Made by a program: the position numbers and the translations under genes
Source of the DNA: Synergistaceae bacterium
GTDB taxonomy: Bacteria; Synergistota; Synergistia; Synergistales; Aminobacteriaceae
Assembly: GCA_017446055.1 (NCBI GenBank)
Contig: JAFSRQ010000066.1
Location: forward strand, 1 to 57,820
Direction of reading: 5' to 3'
DNA: 57,820 bases
The notes under the pieces: model-generated
What the model was told of the DNA's origin: nothing
The model's input: only the letters and a program-made list of their open reading frames with translations
The model's database searches: none
In this document: positions 43,494 through 55,231 of the stretch, piece by piece
How positions within the stretch are numbered: the stretch's first letter is position 1
Layout: every line of letters begins with the position of its first letter

Positions 43494-43619
43494 CTAGTAC
43501 ACGCTTGAGCTGCCGACTACCATGGGCGGAGTTCTGATTTCGCCGCTGGTGGTGATCACGTCTTCGTCCTGGAAGCTGATTACCTCAACTTCAGGTGTCT
43601 CGTAGGATTTCTTCTCCAT
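43494..43619 (-). CDS. Small peptide (41 aa) of the xxEVxxISFxxEDVITTSG type
   Basis: ATG 43619 has AAAGGAGG 8 nt upstream, one of the best ribosome sites in the window. The product starts MEKKSYETPEVEVISF, contains DEDVITTSGE and ends VVGSSSVY. It follows the InlB-like gene by 24 nt and precedes a strong terminator, so the two form a transcript. Peptides of this general shape (K-rich start, Y-x-x-P-E-x-E-V-I-x-F, then D-V-I-T-T-S) occur in gut Firmicutes, to my recollection without known function. No signal peptide or modification enzyme is visible beside it. Confidence 0.75.
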   Translation of the reverse strand: MEKKSYETPEVEVISFQDEDVITTSGEIRTPPMVVGSSSVY

Positions 43620-43643
43620 AGGTTAATCCTCCTTTCTTGCTTG

Positions 43644-46289
43644 CTAGTTGTTGGGACTCGTGTTGTAGGTAACTGCTGCCTGGCCGTATTTGTACAGAGC
43701 GATTACAGCCTGCTTGAGTTTGCTGAGGGTGTAGCCGTCCGTTGCCTTGTTGTCGTCGCCGCTTTGTGAAAGAACGCTGTGAACGTATGAGTAGCCTGAC
43801 ACTGAAACTGTGCAAGTCTCTGCCTCATCGCCAGTGCCAGCTGTAAGTACGATTCCCTTTGCTGTGCCGAGAAGGTGCGCAGGGATGCCGCCGGTATTAA
43901 TGGTGTAGACGTTATCGGCATTCTTCACGGGATTGTTTGTGAGTGCTGTACCGTCTATTGTGGCTGTAACGGTATCCGCCTGTCCTGTGTAAGGAACGTT
44001 AAGCTCAATCTCTACTTCGTCATCGAGGAGGAGCGAGTATGTTACTTCGCCGAAGCTGGAGTTCTCTGCTTTCGAGCGTGTTATCGTGATTTTGTTGGTA
44101 CTGAGTGTATTGGCTGTCACATCATTAACAGTGATTTCCGCGTCATCTGATTTCGTTATGGCTTTGTGCGCGTTAGTCTCCTCATCACCGATAGTCCAGC
44201 CGTGATAGTCTGCGAGGCTCTGCTGTGCGTAATAGCCGTAATCCTTGATGGCTTTCGCGAGTGCTATCAAGTTAGCCGATGCACCGCTTCCATCTGCCAG
44301 AACCGCATCCAGGTACTTAACAGCCGAGAAACTATCAGTATCGCCTTCTACAGTGAAAGGTTCAGGGCCATCGCCTACATTAGCACCTTGTGCATTGGCC
44401 GCTGTGTAATTAAGTGTGGCGGTGATTTCGTCTGCCATCTGCACGGAGGTTATGCGGCAAGTGAACCTGTGGAACGTGTCAGTGTAATCGGGATGCGTAT
44501 ATTCGGCATGATCTACCGTATCGCTGACTGTTACCGTCTGTTCCTCATCACCAATCTTGAAGGTTACCGAGCAGTCCTCAAAGCCTGTCTCCGGGATGTA
44601 CGCATAGAAGTCCACGCCGATTAGTCCGCCAAGCGCGAGGGAGTGTATGGTCTTGTCGTCTTTCTTGAAGAACTCGGGCTTATTCTCAGAAGGAGTGTAT
44701 GCTGTTTTCGTGCTGGTAGTGGCATAAGTTGCGGTATATGTGCGGTCAGCTACTACTTCACCATTGTTGATTGTTACGGTCGTTTGTGCCTCCTCAGAGC
44801 CTCCCTCAAGCTTCCAGCCCGCGAAGGTGTAGCCATCGTTTGGTGTGGGTGTAGGCAGGGTGAATGTTGCTGACTCAACGGTGAATGTCGCGGTATATTT
44901 TTTCTCGTCACTGCCGTCCTTAGTGAAGCTTCCCGTCTCAGAGAGTGTTCCATTATCGCCAAGGTTCAGCGTGATGGTGTAGTCTGTTGCTGTCCATGCC
45001 GCTGTGAGGGTTACGCCAGCCATTAATTGAGCCTCTGTTAATGTTGTAGCGTTATCATCAGTAGCAAAGACGAAATCTGTATTGTCTAACTGCCACACTA
45101 CAGAAGAGTAATAATCTCTGGTTGGGTCTTCTGGTTTGGTGGCTATCGTTGCGCTCTTGCCATATTCCACTTCAACCTCTACCGTCTTAGTGGACTCAGT
45201 CTCCCACTTGCCTTCACCTGCATTGAACGTTACAGTGTAGCTAGTCTTGCCGTTGGTATACGTCTTGTCGCCGATAGTTACCTTCCCGCCTGCGAGTGTC
45301 AGCGTCCCGGCCGTAATGCTCTGTGCGGTGAGTGTGCCGACATTGTCCCCTTCGGTACTCTGGGAGTATATGGTGAGAGTCTTGCCGGTTGCGGTGATGG
45401 ATTTGTCGGTGAGAGTCAGCTTTGCGCCATCAAGAAGAATTATGCTTATGTTATCAGCGGTTAGTGCAAGGTCAGCATTGAGTGTTACCTCGCCATACAC
45501 AACGTAAGCCGCTTTACCAAACTCACTTGTTGTTGCCGTGAGTAACTCATAGTCATCGGGTAAAGCCGCATCGTTTTCACCGTTTTTGTAGCTGCCGAAG
45601 ACCGCCGTGTAGGTTGCGTTTGCGTTGTTATCTGACTTGGGGAATTTGATTGCGTCTTCGTCCAAGATTGTAGCATCCTCGCCTGTCTTCCAGCCCAAAA
45701 ACGTGGCATACTCTTTCGTGAGCGTGGGCAGGGAAAATTCGGTGGTCTTGTGCGTGTACGTAACCGTAGCAGAGTTGTCCGTAACAGTTACTGTACTATC
45801 TCCTGCTGTTATGGAAGCATTATCGGGAACATTATTGAGTGTGAGCGTGTACGTCCAGTTGGCATAGTAGGCTGTACCATCTGTTGCATCAGTGGGAATG
45901 TAAGTCTCACTATTAGTTGCCTCAACTTTGTTCGTTAACGCGGCTTCTGTATACCAGCCCTCTAACGCGGTGGCATTGTCATTTGTGGTTGTGGGGAATT
46001 TGTAGTTATTTGTAACACTATCTGAGAAAGTCAGCTTGTACTCTGAGCCTGGGGTTGTTTCCTCAATCTTGGGATCGGTTTCACTACCATTACTAGTTGT
46101 GATAGTGCCGCCGTTCGTGTGGAGAGTGATAGTTACAGCCTGTGCCTGTGGGACAATGAACGAGAGAAGGAATACTGCGATCAGTAGCGCGAGAAGTCTT
46201 AGCTTGCCTGTCAGAAGGCCACAACTAAGGCTGTGAGCTGTGAGCTGTGAGCTGTGAGCAGTTATAGCAAACTTTTGCCATAATGTCAA
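43644..46289 (-). CDS. Secreted InlB-repeat surface protein, possibly phase-variable
   Basis: 881 codons if read from TTG 46289. A signal peptide (LRLLALLIAVFLLSFIVPQAQA) follows the repeat-encoded TAHSSQLTAHS. The mature part is beta-rich, with InlB B/Listeria-Bacteroides repeat units (YTITLNLGDNGTLSETGSFT..., FAGWKLEGG; FNAGEGKWETES) and a C-terminal domain ending LKQAVIALYKYGQAAVTY as in gut Firmicutes surface proteins. It uses more A/T-ending and Thr/Asn codons than its neighbours, hinting at acquisition. The well-placed ATG at 46281 is out of frame because of the GCTGTGA repeat; TTG 46289 has its AAAGGA only 1 nt away. Confidence 0.8.
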   Translation of the reverse strand: MTLWQKFAITAHSSQLTAHSLSCGLLTGKLRLLALLIAVFLLSFIVPQAQAVTITLHTNGGTITTSNGSETDPKIEETTPGSEYKLTFSDSVTNNYKFPTTTNDNATALEGWYTEAALTNKVEATNSETYIPTDATDGTAYYANWTYTLTLNNVPDNASITAGDSTVTVTDNSATVTYTHKTTEFSLPTLTKEYATFLGWKTGEDATILDEDAIKFPKSDNNANATYTAVFGSYKNGENDAALPDDYELLTATTSEFGKAAYVVYGEVTLNADLALTADNISIILLDGAKLTLTDKSITATGKTLTIYSQSTEGDNVGTLTAQSITAGTLTLAGGKVTIGDKTYTNGKTSYTVTFNAGEGKWETESTKTVEVEVEYGKSATIATKPEDPTRDYYSSVVWQLDNTDFVFATDDNATTLTEAQLMAGVTLTAAWTATDYTITLNLGDNGTLSETGSFTKDGSDEKKYTATFTVESATFTLPTPTPNDGYTFAGWKLEGGSEEAQTTVTINNGEVVADRTYTATYATTSTKTAYTPSENKPEFFKKDDKTIHSLALGGLIGVDFYAYIPETGFEDCSVTFKIGDEEQTVTVSDTVDHAEYTHPDYTDTFHRFTCRITSVQMADEITATLNYTAANAQGANVGDGPEPFTVEGDTDSFSAVKYLDAVLADGSGASANLIALAKAIKDYGYYAQQSLADYHGWTIGDEETNAHKAITKSDDAEITVNDVTANTLSTNKITITRSKAENSSFGEVTYSLLLDDEVEIELNVPYTGQADTVTATIDGTALTNNPVKNADNVYTINTGGIPAHLLGTAKGIVLTAGTGDEAETCTVSVSGYSYVHSVLSQSGDDNKATDGYTLSKLKQAVIALYKYGQAAVTYNTSPNN
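46230..46257 (-). repeat. Heptanucleotide repeat GCTGTGA x4 in the signal-peptide region
   Basis: Four perfect 7-bp units (plus-strand GCTGTGA; coding strand TCACAGC) lie in the first codons of the InlB-like gene, followed by a partial GC. Each unit gained or lost shifts the frame by one. Losing one unit would put ATG 46281 in frame with the signal peptide and mature protein. Confidence 0.92.
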
Positions 46290-46322
46290 GTCCTTTCTTG
46301 TTTTGGGATTTTTGATGCACGG

Positions 46323-46351
46323 ATTATAGCACGGTATTCATTCTTTGGGAA
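46323..46351 (-). promoter_or_regulatory. Predicted promoter of the InlB-like gene
   Basis: On the minus strand TTCCCA (46351-46346), 17 nt, then TATAAT (46328-46323) preceded by TGC, an extended -10. The start region at 46281-46289 is about 35 nt downstream. Confidence 0.65.
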
Positions 46352-46410
46352 GAATTTTCCTGCACAAAAATTTTTCCCCCTCTCACTTCCTGCAAGAAGG
46401 GGGAATATCT

Positions 46411-49844
<3,434 letters not shown>

Positions 49845-49899
49845 TGTATGTTATCCTCCTTCAGGTGTAAACCCCTCTCCGAACAAGTCGGTATCTCCC

Positions 49900-50574
49900 C
49901 TAACTCAGGGGCGACGAAAGAGAGTTGTCTCCGAATATGTGTCCCATTCGGTGAGCCTTAGTGCCTAGATATTTCTCGTTGTGTTCGTTGGGAGTAATGA
50001 CGATTGGCACGCGCTCGGTGATTTCGATTCCGTACTGTTCGAGGCCGGAGATTTTGCCGGGGTTGTTGGTCATGAGACGGATTCGCTTCAGCCCCAAGTC
50101 CTTCAAGATTTCCGCGCCAGTCCCGTACTCCCTCATGTCAGGCGGAAAACCCAGCGCAACGTTAGCGTCAACCGTGTCGAGTCCCTCGTCCTGTAACTGG
50201 TACGCACGGAGCTTGTTCAGCAGTCCTATTCCGCGCCCCTCCTGCCTCATGTAGAGCAATGCCCCGCGCCCCTCTTCAGCAATCATCTTCAGGGCTGTGT
50301 GCAATTGTGGCCCGCAGTCGCACCTGAGTGAGCCAAGAACGTCCCCGGTGAAGCACTCGCTGTGTATGCGGACTAGGACGGGTTCGGGGGTGGAGATGTC
50401 CCCCATGACGAGCGCGAGGTGAGTGTGAGAGTCATCGTCCTGGGTGATGCTCCTGTATGCGCTGACCTGAAACACTCCCCATTGAGTCGGGATTGGGACG
50501 GTGAGCTTCTTCTCGACGCGCTTGAAGTTTGACTTTGTGATTATGATTTCGTGATTATGGTTATGGCAGTCCAA
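49900..50574 (-). CDS. ribA: GTP cyclohydrolase II, stand-alone
   Basis: TTG start at 50574 ([12 protein letters not shown]); 224 aa. The zinc site [20 protein letters not shown], then [43 protein letters not shown] and [17 protein letters not shown] are typical RibA. The RibB (DHBP synthase) domain usually fused at the N-terminus in such operons is absent and no ribB was found in the window. It makes the first riboflavin precursor from GTP. No ribosome site better than AGAGAG is visible. Confidence 0.93.
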   Translation of the reverse strand: MDCHNHNHEIIITKSNFKRVEKKLTVPIPTQWGVFQVSAYRSITQDDDSHTHLALVMGDISTPEPVLVRIHSECFTGDVLGSLRCDCGPQLHTALKMIAEEGRGALLYMRQEGRGIGLLNKLRAYQLQDEGLDTVDANVALGFPPDMREYGTGAEILKDLGLKRIRLMTNNPGKISGLEQYGIEITERVPIVITPNEHNEKYLGTKAHRMGHIFGDNSLSSPLS

Positions 50575-50605
50575 TAGTTTATCATCTCTCTTTGCGGGGC
50601 TAATT

Positions 50606-50857
50606 TTAGCGGATATACCTTACTTCGCCAAAATATTTTTCCCAAGCCTCGATAATTTCCGTGCTGTAGACTTCCACAACTCGCATTATCCGCCGCAGAG
50701 TTTTGGGTGGTATGAGCGCGTTATTGTGGCATAATTCTACTTTGCCATCGCTGGTTATCCATAGTTTTGCGGAAAGCTTAGACGGCCTCGCAAACGCAAC
50801 ATGAACGTGTACAGGCTCAAATGGCCGGTTCTCGTTTGACCAGAATATAGATAACAT
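50606..50857 (-). CDS. DUF4160-family protein
   Basis: 83 aa. [22 protein letters not shown] and [19 protein letters not shown] match the short DUF4160 pattern (H-V-H and a W-x-x-x-x-G core). It begins 2 nt after the stop of the preceding 91-aa gene. DUF4160 genes often sit in two-gene modules of toxin-antitoxin-like size, but activity is unproven. Confidence 0.75.
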   Translation of the reverse strand: MLSIFWSNENRPFEPVHVHVAFARPSKLSAKLWITSDGKVELCHNNALIPPKTLRRIMRVVEVYSTEIIEAWEKYFGEVRYIR

Positions 50858-50859
50858 AC

Positions 50860-51135
50860 TTACCTACCCACAGAATCGTCGGCACCGAATATTCCTCCGT
50901 CTTTTGAGAACTCCATGAAAAGAGGCCTGCTCTTCATCACCAAATGCTTCAAGTACTGCATCTCCAGCCACGAGTAGCCTTTGACCTCCCATCTAAGCAT
51001 AGGCAGCCAGCATTCCGCACTCTTGAATCCGCCTTCTACAGGTGTCTCTATGCAGACTTTGACCGTTCCGTCCGGGTACATCTCGGAGTGGGTAATCTCT
51101 GTGTTGTCGTTGAGGGTCATGAACGGGTACATCAT
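50860..51135 (-). CDS. Small protein paired with the DUF4160 gene
   Basis: 91 aa from ATG 51135 (MMYPFMTLNDNTEITHSE); AAGGAG lies about 14 nt upstream. TVKVCIETPVEGGFKSAECWLP and a helical C-terminus are consistent with the usual DUF4160 partner as I remember it. First gene of the pair, transcribed away from mtnA. Function unknown; a two-component module is inferred only from pairing and spacing. Confidence 0.65.
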   Translation of the reverse strand: MMYPFMTLNDNTEITHSEMYPDGTVKVCIETPVEGGFKSAECWLPMLRWEVKGYSWLEMQYLKHLVMKSRPLFMEFSKDGGIFGADDSVGR

Positions 51136-51182
51136 GTGACAGTTTCATCTCCTTTTGCGGTTATATTAGCACACAAACACCA

Positions 51183-51191
51183 TGCTATAAT
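51183..51191 (+). promoter_or_regulatory. Extended -10 promoter element of mtnA
   Basis: TGCTATAAT fits TGnTATAAT, 36 nt before the mtnA start. No clear -35 box. Confidence 0.5.
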
Positions 51192-51226
51192 CACGCCCAT
51201 CAATCCCAAAATCAACAGGAGCAATC

Positions 51227-52279
51227 ATGAACATACTCACATACGAATCAGTCTCACTCGATGAAAACGAACCCGCCCTCCTCATACTTGACCAGACGAA
51301 ACTGCCCGGCCATGCTGAAATTCTGCGTCTCACTGACATTCACGACATTCACCGCGCAATCTACACCCTACAAGTCCGGGGAGCTCCCGCAATAGGAATC
51401 GCCGCCGCATTCGGCCTGTACCTGTCAGCACGAAGCCTCAGCATAAACGATTACCCCTCATTCATGGCCGCCCTCAAAGAGTCCCGCGACTACCTGAACT
51501 CCGCCCGGCCTACCGCCGTGAATCTCTCGTGGGCATTGAACCGTGTGTACTCAGCCGCAGAAGCCAGCGAGGGCAAATCCATTCCCGAAATCATCGGGGC
51601 AATGAGGCTTGAAGCTGTTGCGATAAAGGACGAGGACACTGAAACTTGCCGCAGGATTGGCGAATACGGCCTGACACTGATACATGACGGGGCTACAATC
51701 CTCACTCACTGCAACGCCGGGCAGCTGGCCACCTCGAAATACGGCACGGCACTAGCCCCCATACATCTTGGGCGCGAGAGGGGAATGAATTTCCGGGTGT
51801 ACTGCGACGAGACCAGGCCGTTATTGCAGGGCGCGAGGCTGACAGCGTTTGAGCTTCTTGCTGACGGAGTCGACACGACGCTAATCTGCGACAACATGGC
51901 CGCTCAAGTCATGAAGGAAGGCAGGATTGATGCGGTTTTTGTGGGGTGCGACAGGCTTGCGGCGAATGGTGATGCCTGCAACAAGATAGGCACGTCAGGA
52001 CTGGCGGTGCTGGCGAAATATTACGGCGTTCCGTTCTACGTGTTCTGCCCGGCGTCAACAATCGACATGAGCATTCAGACGGGCGCGGAAATAGTGATTG
52101 AGCAGAGGCCAGCGGAGGAAGTAACAGAGATGTGGTACTCCCGGAGAATGGCTCCTGATGGCGTAAAGGTGTATAACCCGGCGTTTGATGTTACTGACAA
52201 CGGGCTAATCACCGGGATTGTTACGGAAAACGGAATAGCGAGGCCGCCTTTCTGTGAGAGCCTGAGAAATATATTCTAG
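51227..52279 (+). CDS. mtnA: S-methyl-5-thioribose-1-phosphate isomerase
   Basis: ATG with CAGGAG upstream; 350 aa. Family motifs are VRGAPAIGIAAAFGLYL, RPTAVNLSWAL, ILTHCNAGQLAT with the catalytic Cys, and VFVGCDRLAANGDACNKIGTSGLA with the catalytic Asp. Motifs and length fit MtnA of methionine salvage. No other mtn gene is in the window, so a ribose-1,5-bisphosphate isomerase role cannot be fully excluded. Its stop shares CTAG with the convergent GT-D gene. Confidence 0.92.
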   Translation: MNILTYESVSLDENEPALLILDQTKLPGHAEILRLTDIHDIHRAIYTLQVRGAPAIGIAAAFGLYLSARSLSINDYPSFMAALKESRDYLNSARPTAVNLSWALNRVYSAAEASEGKSIPEIIGAMRLEAVAIKDEDTETCRRIGEYGLTLIHDGATILTHCNAGQLATSKYGTALAPIHLGRERGMNFRVYCDETRPLLQGARLTAFELLADGVDTTLICDNMAAQVMKEGRIDAVFVGCDRLAANGDACNKIGTSGLAVLAKYYGVPFYVFCPASTIDMSIQTGAEIVIEQRPAEEVTEMWYSRRMAPDGVKVYNPAFDVTDNGLITGIVTENGIARPPFCESLRNIF

Positions 52280-53187
52280 TCGGGTGCGTAAAAGCTGTGT
52301 TCGGCTTGCGGGGATATTTCTACCTTCTTCATGTAAGCGTCATAGTCCTTCGCTATATGTCCTGTGTCCCACGCAAGATAGCCCATGTCTGTTAGGTCTG
52401 CCGCCATCACTGTAGCTGTCTGGCCTAGTATCAGGCATATCAGGGTGTCTTTGCTGACGTTGCCGGAAATGTCACGGAGAATCTCATCATAGGAGCTGAA
52501 TGCGTTTCTTGACGGGGCATCGATTATGATTTTGCTGGCTGCTTGGTCGAATATGTCATAGTCAAGCTTCTCCAGCACGCTTTTCCCGGTAACAACGGCT
52601 ATCTTCCTGCCCTCAAAGAGTTTTCTCTTCATGGGGAGAAATTCAGAATAAGCATCACTGTCATCAAAAAAGTATCCGAGGAAACATGTCGCATCGAGAT
52701 ACTGTATCTCAGGGTTTGCCTCCCGCATGAAAAATTCCCTCAGAAACCTGCCTCTGTTCCTGTGAAAATTGCGGCCATTCTCTGTTTGGTTGCCCAGAAG
52801 AACAGAGTGAAAGTACTTGCTGTTTATGCCAACGTACAAATCATCGCGCCTAGTCTTCAGGACACGCAGCATTTTCTCCGCAAGCAGAGGATCATATTTC
52901 TGGAACGCGCAATCTTTCCCCTGCATTATGTCAACTTCCCCGTCACCAAAACGCGCAAAACTTTTCGGCTTATCCGCAAGAAGTGTTAAGCTCTCCGCCT
53001 TGCTCAAAATACTTGGGACTCGTGAAAGGAAGTAGTCTCTCAGCTCGTCCAGCTCAAAGACACAATCCTCCATGATTCTGTCAGGTAATTCCGTGAAGTC
53101 ATTCTTGATGAGAAACTTAATATTGCTGAGGAATCGCTTTGTGTTCCAGAAATGATGCAGCTTGCGTATCGATTTGATTAATCCCAT
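52276..53187 (-). CDS. GT-D fold glycosyltransferase (DUF1792, SP_1767-like)
   Basis: 303 aa starting MGLIKSIRKLHHFWN. The GT-D signature SFARFGDGEVDIMQGKDCAFQKYD, with the DGE catalytic motif, is followed by KMLRVLKTRRDDLYVGI, KLFEGRKIAVVTGKSVLEKLDYDIF and a C-terminal LCLILGQTATVMAADLTDMGYLAWDTGH-like stretch (ICLILGQ here). Such enzymes extend glycans on surface or serine-rich proteins. AT content is higher than its neighbours. A 10-unit heptamer repeat lies 60 nt upstream of its start. It interrupts the riboflavin cluster. Confidence 0.87.
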   Translation of the reverse strand: MGLIKSIRKLHHFWNTKRFLSNIKFLIKNDFTELPDRIMEDCVFELDELRDYFLSRVPSILSKAESLTLLADKPKSFARFGDGEVDIMQGKDCAFQKYDPLLAEKMLRVLKTRRDDLYVGINSKYFHSVLLGNQTENGRNFHRNRGRFLREFFMREANPEIQYLDATCFLGYFFDDSDAYSEFLPMKRKLFEGRKIAVVTGKSVLEKLDYDIFDQAASKIIIDAPSRNAFSSYDEILRDISGNVSKDTLICLILGQTATVMAADLTDMGYLAWDTGHIAKDYDAYMKKVEISPQAEHSFYAPD

Positions 53188-53247
53188 CTGTATATCCCCC
53201 GCCTTTCAGAGACACACAGACGTACCCGGGTTTAGGGAAAAAGTATC

Positions 53248-53317
53248 ACGCCGAACGCCGAACGCCGAACGCCGAACGCCGAACGCCGAACGCCGAACGC
53301 CGAACGCCGAACGCCGA
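53248..53317. repeat. Heptanucleotide repeat ACGCCGA x10
   Basis: Ten perfect 7-bp units fill 53248-53317, in the 181-nt space between ribE and the GT-D gene, ending 60 nt upstream of the GT-D start on its transcribed strand. Nothing else (no hairpin terminator, no ORF) is seen in 53188-53368. Confidence 0.95.
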
Positions 53318-53368
53318 ATTTTACAGAACAATTCATGAAGTGTCAATCCTTTCTTCGAGATGTGAACA

Positions 53369-54001
53369 TTATAGCAGGGAACGCCAGTAATCCGAGTCCT
53401 TAACCGCGCCTGCCTCGAATCCCGTCAGCCTCGCGACATATTTCCCCAGAATATCCGTCTCAATGTTGACGACTCCCCCTGCCCGCAATCCTCCCAGAGT
53501 CGTAGCCGCCAGAGTCGCCGGGATAATCCCAACGCTGAACGACTCACTGCCCGCGTCAATCACTGTCAGGCTTATACCGTCAACAGCAACGCTCCCCTTC
53601 TCCACGATTCCACGCAGGAGTTCCCGGTTCTCAGGGACAAAAACGGCTTCCTTCGTATCAGTCCCGCGAATCTCACGCAGAGCCGCAACACCGTCAACAT
53701 GTCCCAGCACTAGATGACCGTCAAGCCTGTCCGTGAGTCTCATTGCCCGCTCAAGGTTCACGCGAGTACCGGGACGAAGCCCGCGCCCGAACCATGTCCG
53801 CGAAAACGTCTCTTGCATCATCTCAACGTCAAACGTGCGCGAGTCATTCCGTGTTACCGTAAGACATGCCCCGCTCACACTCACAGACTGGCCGAGCGAC
53901 AACCCGCCCGAAATCCCCGCCTCTACAGTGAGCGTGTAGTACGTACCCTTCCTGCTGAAGCTCTTTACCGTCCCGATTGCCTCTACAAGTCCGGTGAACA
54001 T
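53369..54001 (-). CDS. ribE: Riboflavin synthase alpha chain
   Basis: 210 aa with the two-barrel layout: MFTGLVEAIGTV at the start, VSVSGACLTVT and NLERAMRLTDRLDGHLVLGHVDG in the first half, and VAVDGISLTV and NIETDILGKYVARL in the second. It dismutates two lumazines to riboflavin. It overlaps the ribD 3' end by 19 nt. Confidence 0.96.
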   Translation of the reverse strand: MFTGLVEAIGTVKSFSRKGTYYTLTVEAGISGGLSLGQSVSVSGACLTVTRNDSRTFDVEMMQETFSRTWFGRGLRPGTRVNLERAMRLTDRLDGHLVLGHVDGVAALREIRGTDTKEAVFVPENRELLRGIVEKGSVAVDGISLTVIDAGSESFSVGIIPATLAATTLGGLRAGGVVNIETDILGKYVARLTGFEAGAVKDSDYWRSLL

Positions 54002-55092
54002 GATAGCCTTCCTTCCGTTATAATGTCCCCGCCAAGAATGCGCGTCTTTATCCCTGTGAGCGTGAAAGCCTCGCCAACGTCCCCGAAGCCCAAGCCGACA
54101 TCAAGCCCGCTGCCCTCGCCGAAAATTTTTGCTGACGAGATGAACAGCCTCACGTAGTCCGCAAGCCTCTCACGAAGGAACGCGCTCAATACCTCCGGGC
54201 CTCCCTCAACCATGAGCGTCAATATTCCCCGCCCAGCAAGATACTTCAACGCCGACTCTATGTCCACATGGCCGCCACGCGATGATACTTCTGCTACAGT
54301 TGCGCCGGAGTCCTCAAGAGCTTTCTTCTGCTGACGGTCTGCACCTTCTGACGTGATGATGAGACATTTCCCGTCATGGCCGATTACTTTTGCTGACGGG
54401 GGAGTCCTGAGACGAGAGTCCAGCACCACGCGCAAAGGGTTCACGCCGTCAACAAACCTCACCGTAAGCTCCGGGTCATCACTGAGTACAGTACCGACAC
54501 CCACAAGGACAGCGTCATTCTCCGCCCTCATCCTGTGTGCCTCAGTCCTAGCCTCGACTCCTGTAATCCACTTGCTTGAACCGTTCGCGAGATTCATGCG
54601 CCCGTCGAGAGACATCGCCGCCTTAAGACTCACAAACGGCCTCCCGTATTTGTGGACGAAGATAAAGCCCCTGTTGAGGAATTTTGCTGACTGCTGAATT
54701 TCCCCGTCAAGCTCCGTAACTTTCACGCCGCCTTCACGGAGAATGTCTATACCTTTTCCGTTGACTTTGGGATTCGGGTCTCTCATGGCAATAATGACAT
54801 GGCTGACTCCCTCAGCAACAAGCCTGTTCGCGCAGGGAGGAGTCTTCCCGTAATGGGAGCAAGGCTCAAGTGTTACGTAGACTGCTGACCCCCTGACGTT
54901 TTCGCCGCGTGAATGAGCGTCATTGATGGCTTCGATTTCAGCGTGAGGATTGCCGTACTTCTTGTGCCAGCCCGAGCCGATAATCCTGCCGTCCTTCACG
55001 ATGACACAGCCGACCATAGGATTCGGGGAAGTCATCCGCAGGCCGTTGCGGGCAAGAGACAAAGCACGGGACATGTATTCAGTGTGAATGAT
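53983..55092 (-). CDS. ribD: Bifunctional riboflavin deaminase/reductase; unusual start
   Basis: The deaminase domain has TSPNPMVGCVIV, NPHAEIEAI and TLEPCSHYGKTPPCA; the reductase domain has FVSLKAAMSLDGRM, DAVLVGVGTVLSDDPELTVR and LMVEGGPEVLSAFL. The first ATG (55125) overlaps the likely -10 box TACAAT and has no ribosome site. GGAGG (55105-55101) lies 8 nt before ATC 55092, giving IIHTEYMSRALSLA, the normal family start. The same GAGG-TAATCACA context precedes the ATG of mreB. So ATC 55092 (or ATT 55089) may start translation; ATG 55074 is the nearest ordinary start. Confidence 0.88.
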   Translation of the reverse strand: MIHTEYMSRALSLARNGLRMTSPNPMVGCVIVKDGRIIGSGWHKKYGNPHAEIEAINDAHSRGENVRGSAVYVTLEPCSHYGKTPPCANRLVAEGVSHVIIAMRDPNPKVNGKGIDILREGGVKVTELDGEIQQSAKFLNRGFIFVHKYGRPFVSLKAAMSLDGRMNLANGSSKWITGVEARTEAHRMRAENDAVLVGVGTVLSDDPELTVRFVDGVNPLRVVLDSRLRTPPSAKVIGHDGKCLIITSEGADRQQKKALEDSGATVAEVSSRGGHVDIESALKYLAGRGILTLMVEGGPEVLSAFLRERLADYVRLFISSAKIFGEGSGLDVGLGFGDVGEAFTLTGIKTRILGGDIITEGRLSCSPDL

Positions 55093-55123
55093 TGTGATTA
55101 CCTCCGGGAAAAATTCTGCTGAC

Positions 55124-55129
55124 ATTGTA
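55124..55129 (-). promoter_or_regulatory. Possible -10 box of the riboflavin genes
   Basis: TACAAT on the minus strand. The start site would fall near 55117, downstream of ATG 55125. The -35 region is weak. No FMN riboswitch is seen. Confidence 0.35.
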
Positions 55130-55174
55130 TCACGGCAATGCGGGAATATTACAGATAATAACTTTCACGGCATG

Positions 55175-55183
55175 TGCTAAAAT
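55175..55183 (+). promoter_or_regulatory. Extended -10 promoter element of the tct operon
   Basis: TGCTAAAAT (TGnTAAAAT) lies about 49 nt before tctC. No clear -35 box. Confidence 0.4.
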
Positions 55184-55231
55184 CCCAATCACCAATTTCC
55201 ACAACAATCTATTTCAGGAGGCTACATTCTC

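Noticed and set aside
44166-44624. Plus-strand 152-codon ORF inside the InlB-like gene
   Set aside because: It is antisense to a clearly coding repeat protein and has no supporting motif or start signal.
53248-53317. CRISPR array
   Set aside because: The repeat unit is 7 bp with no spacers and no cas genes occur in the window.
55126-55231. FMN riboswitch upstream of ribD
   Set aside because: The RFN-element core (AGGGCAGGGTGAAATTCCCGA-like blocks) is not present and the leader is too short for it.
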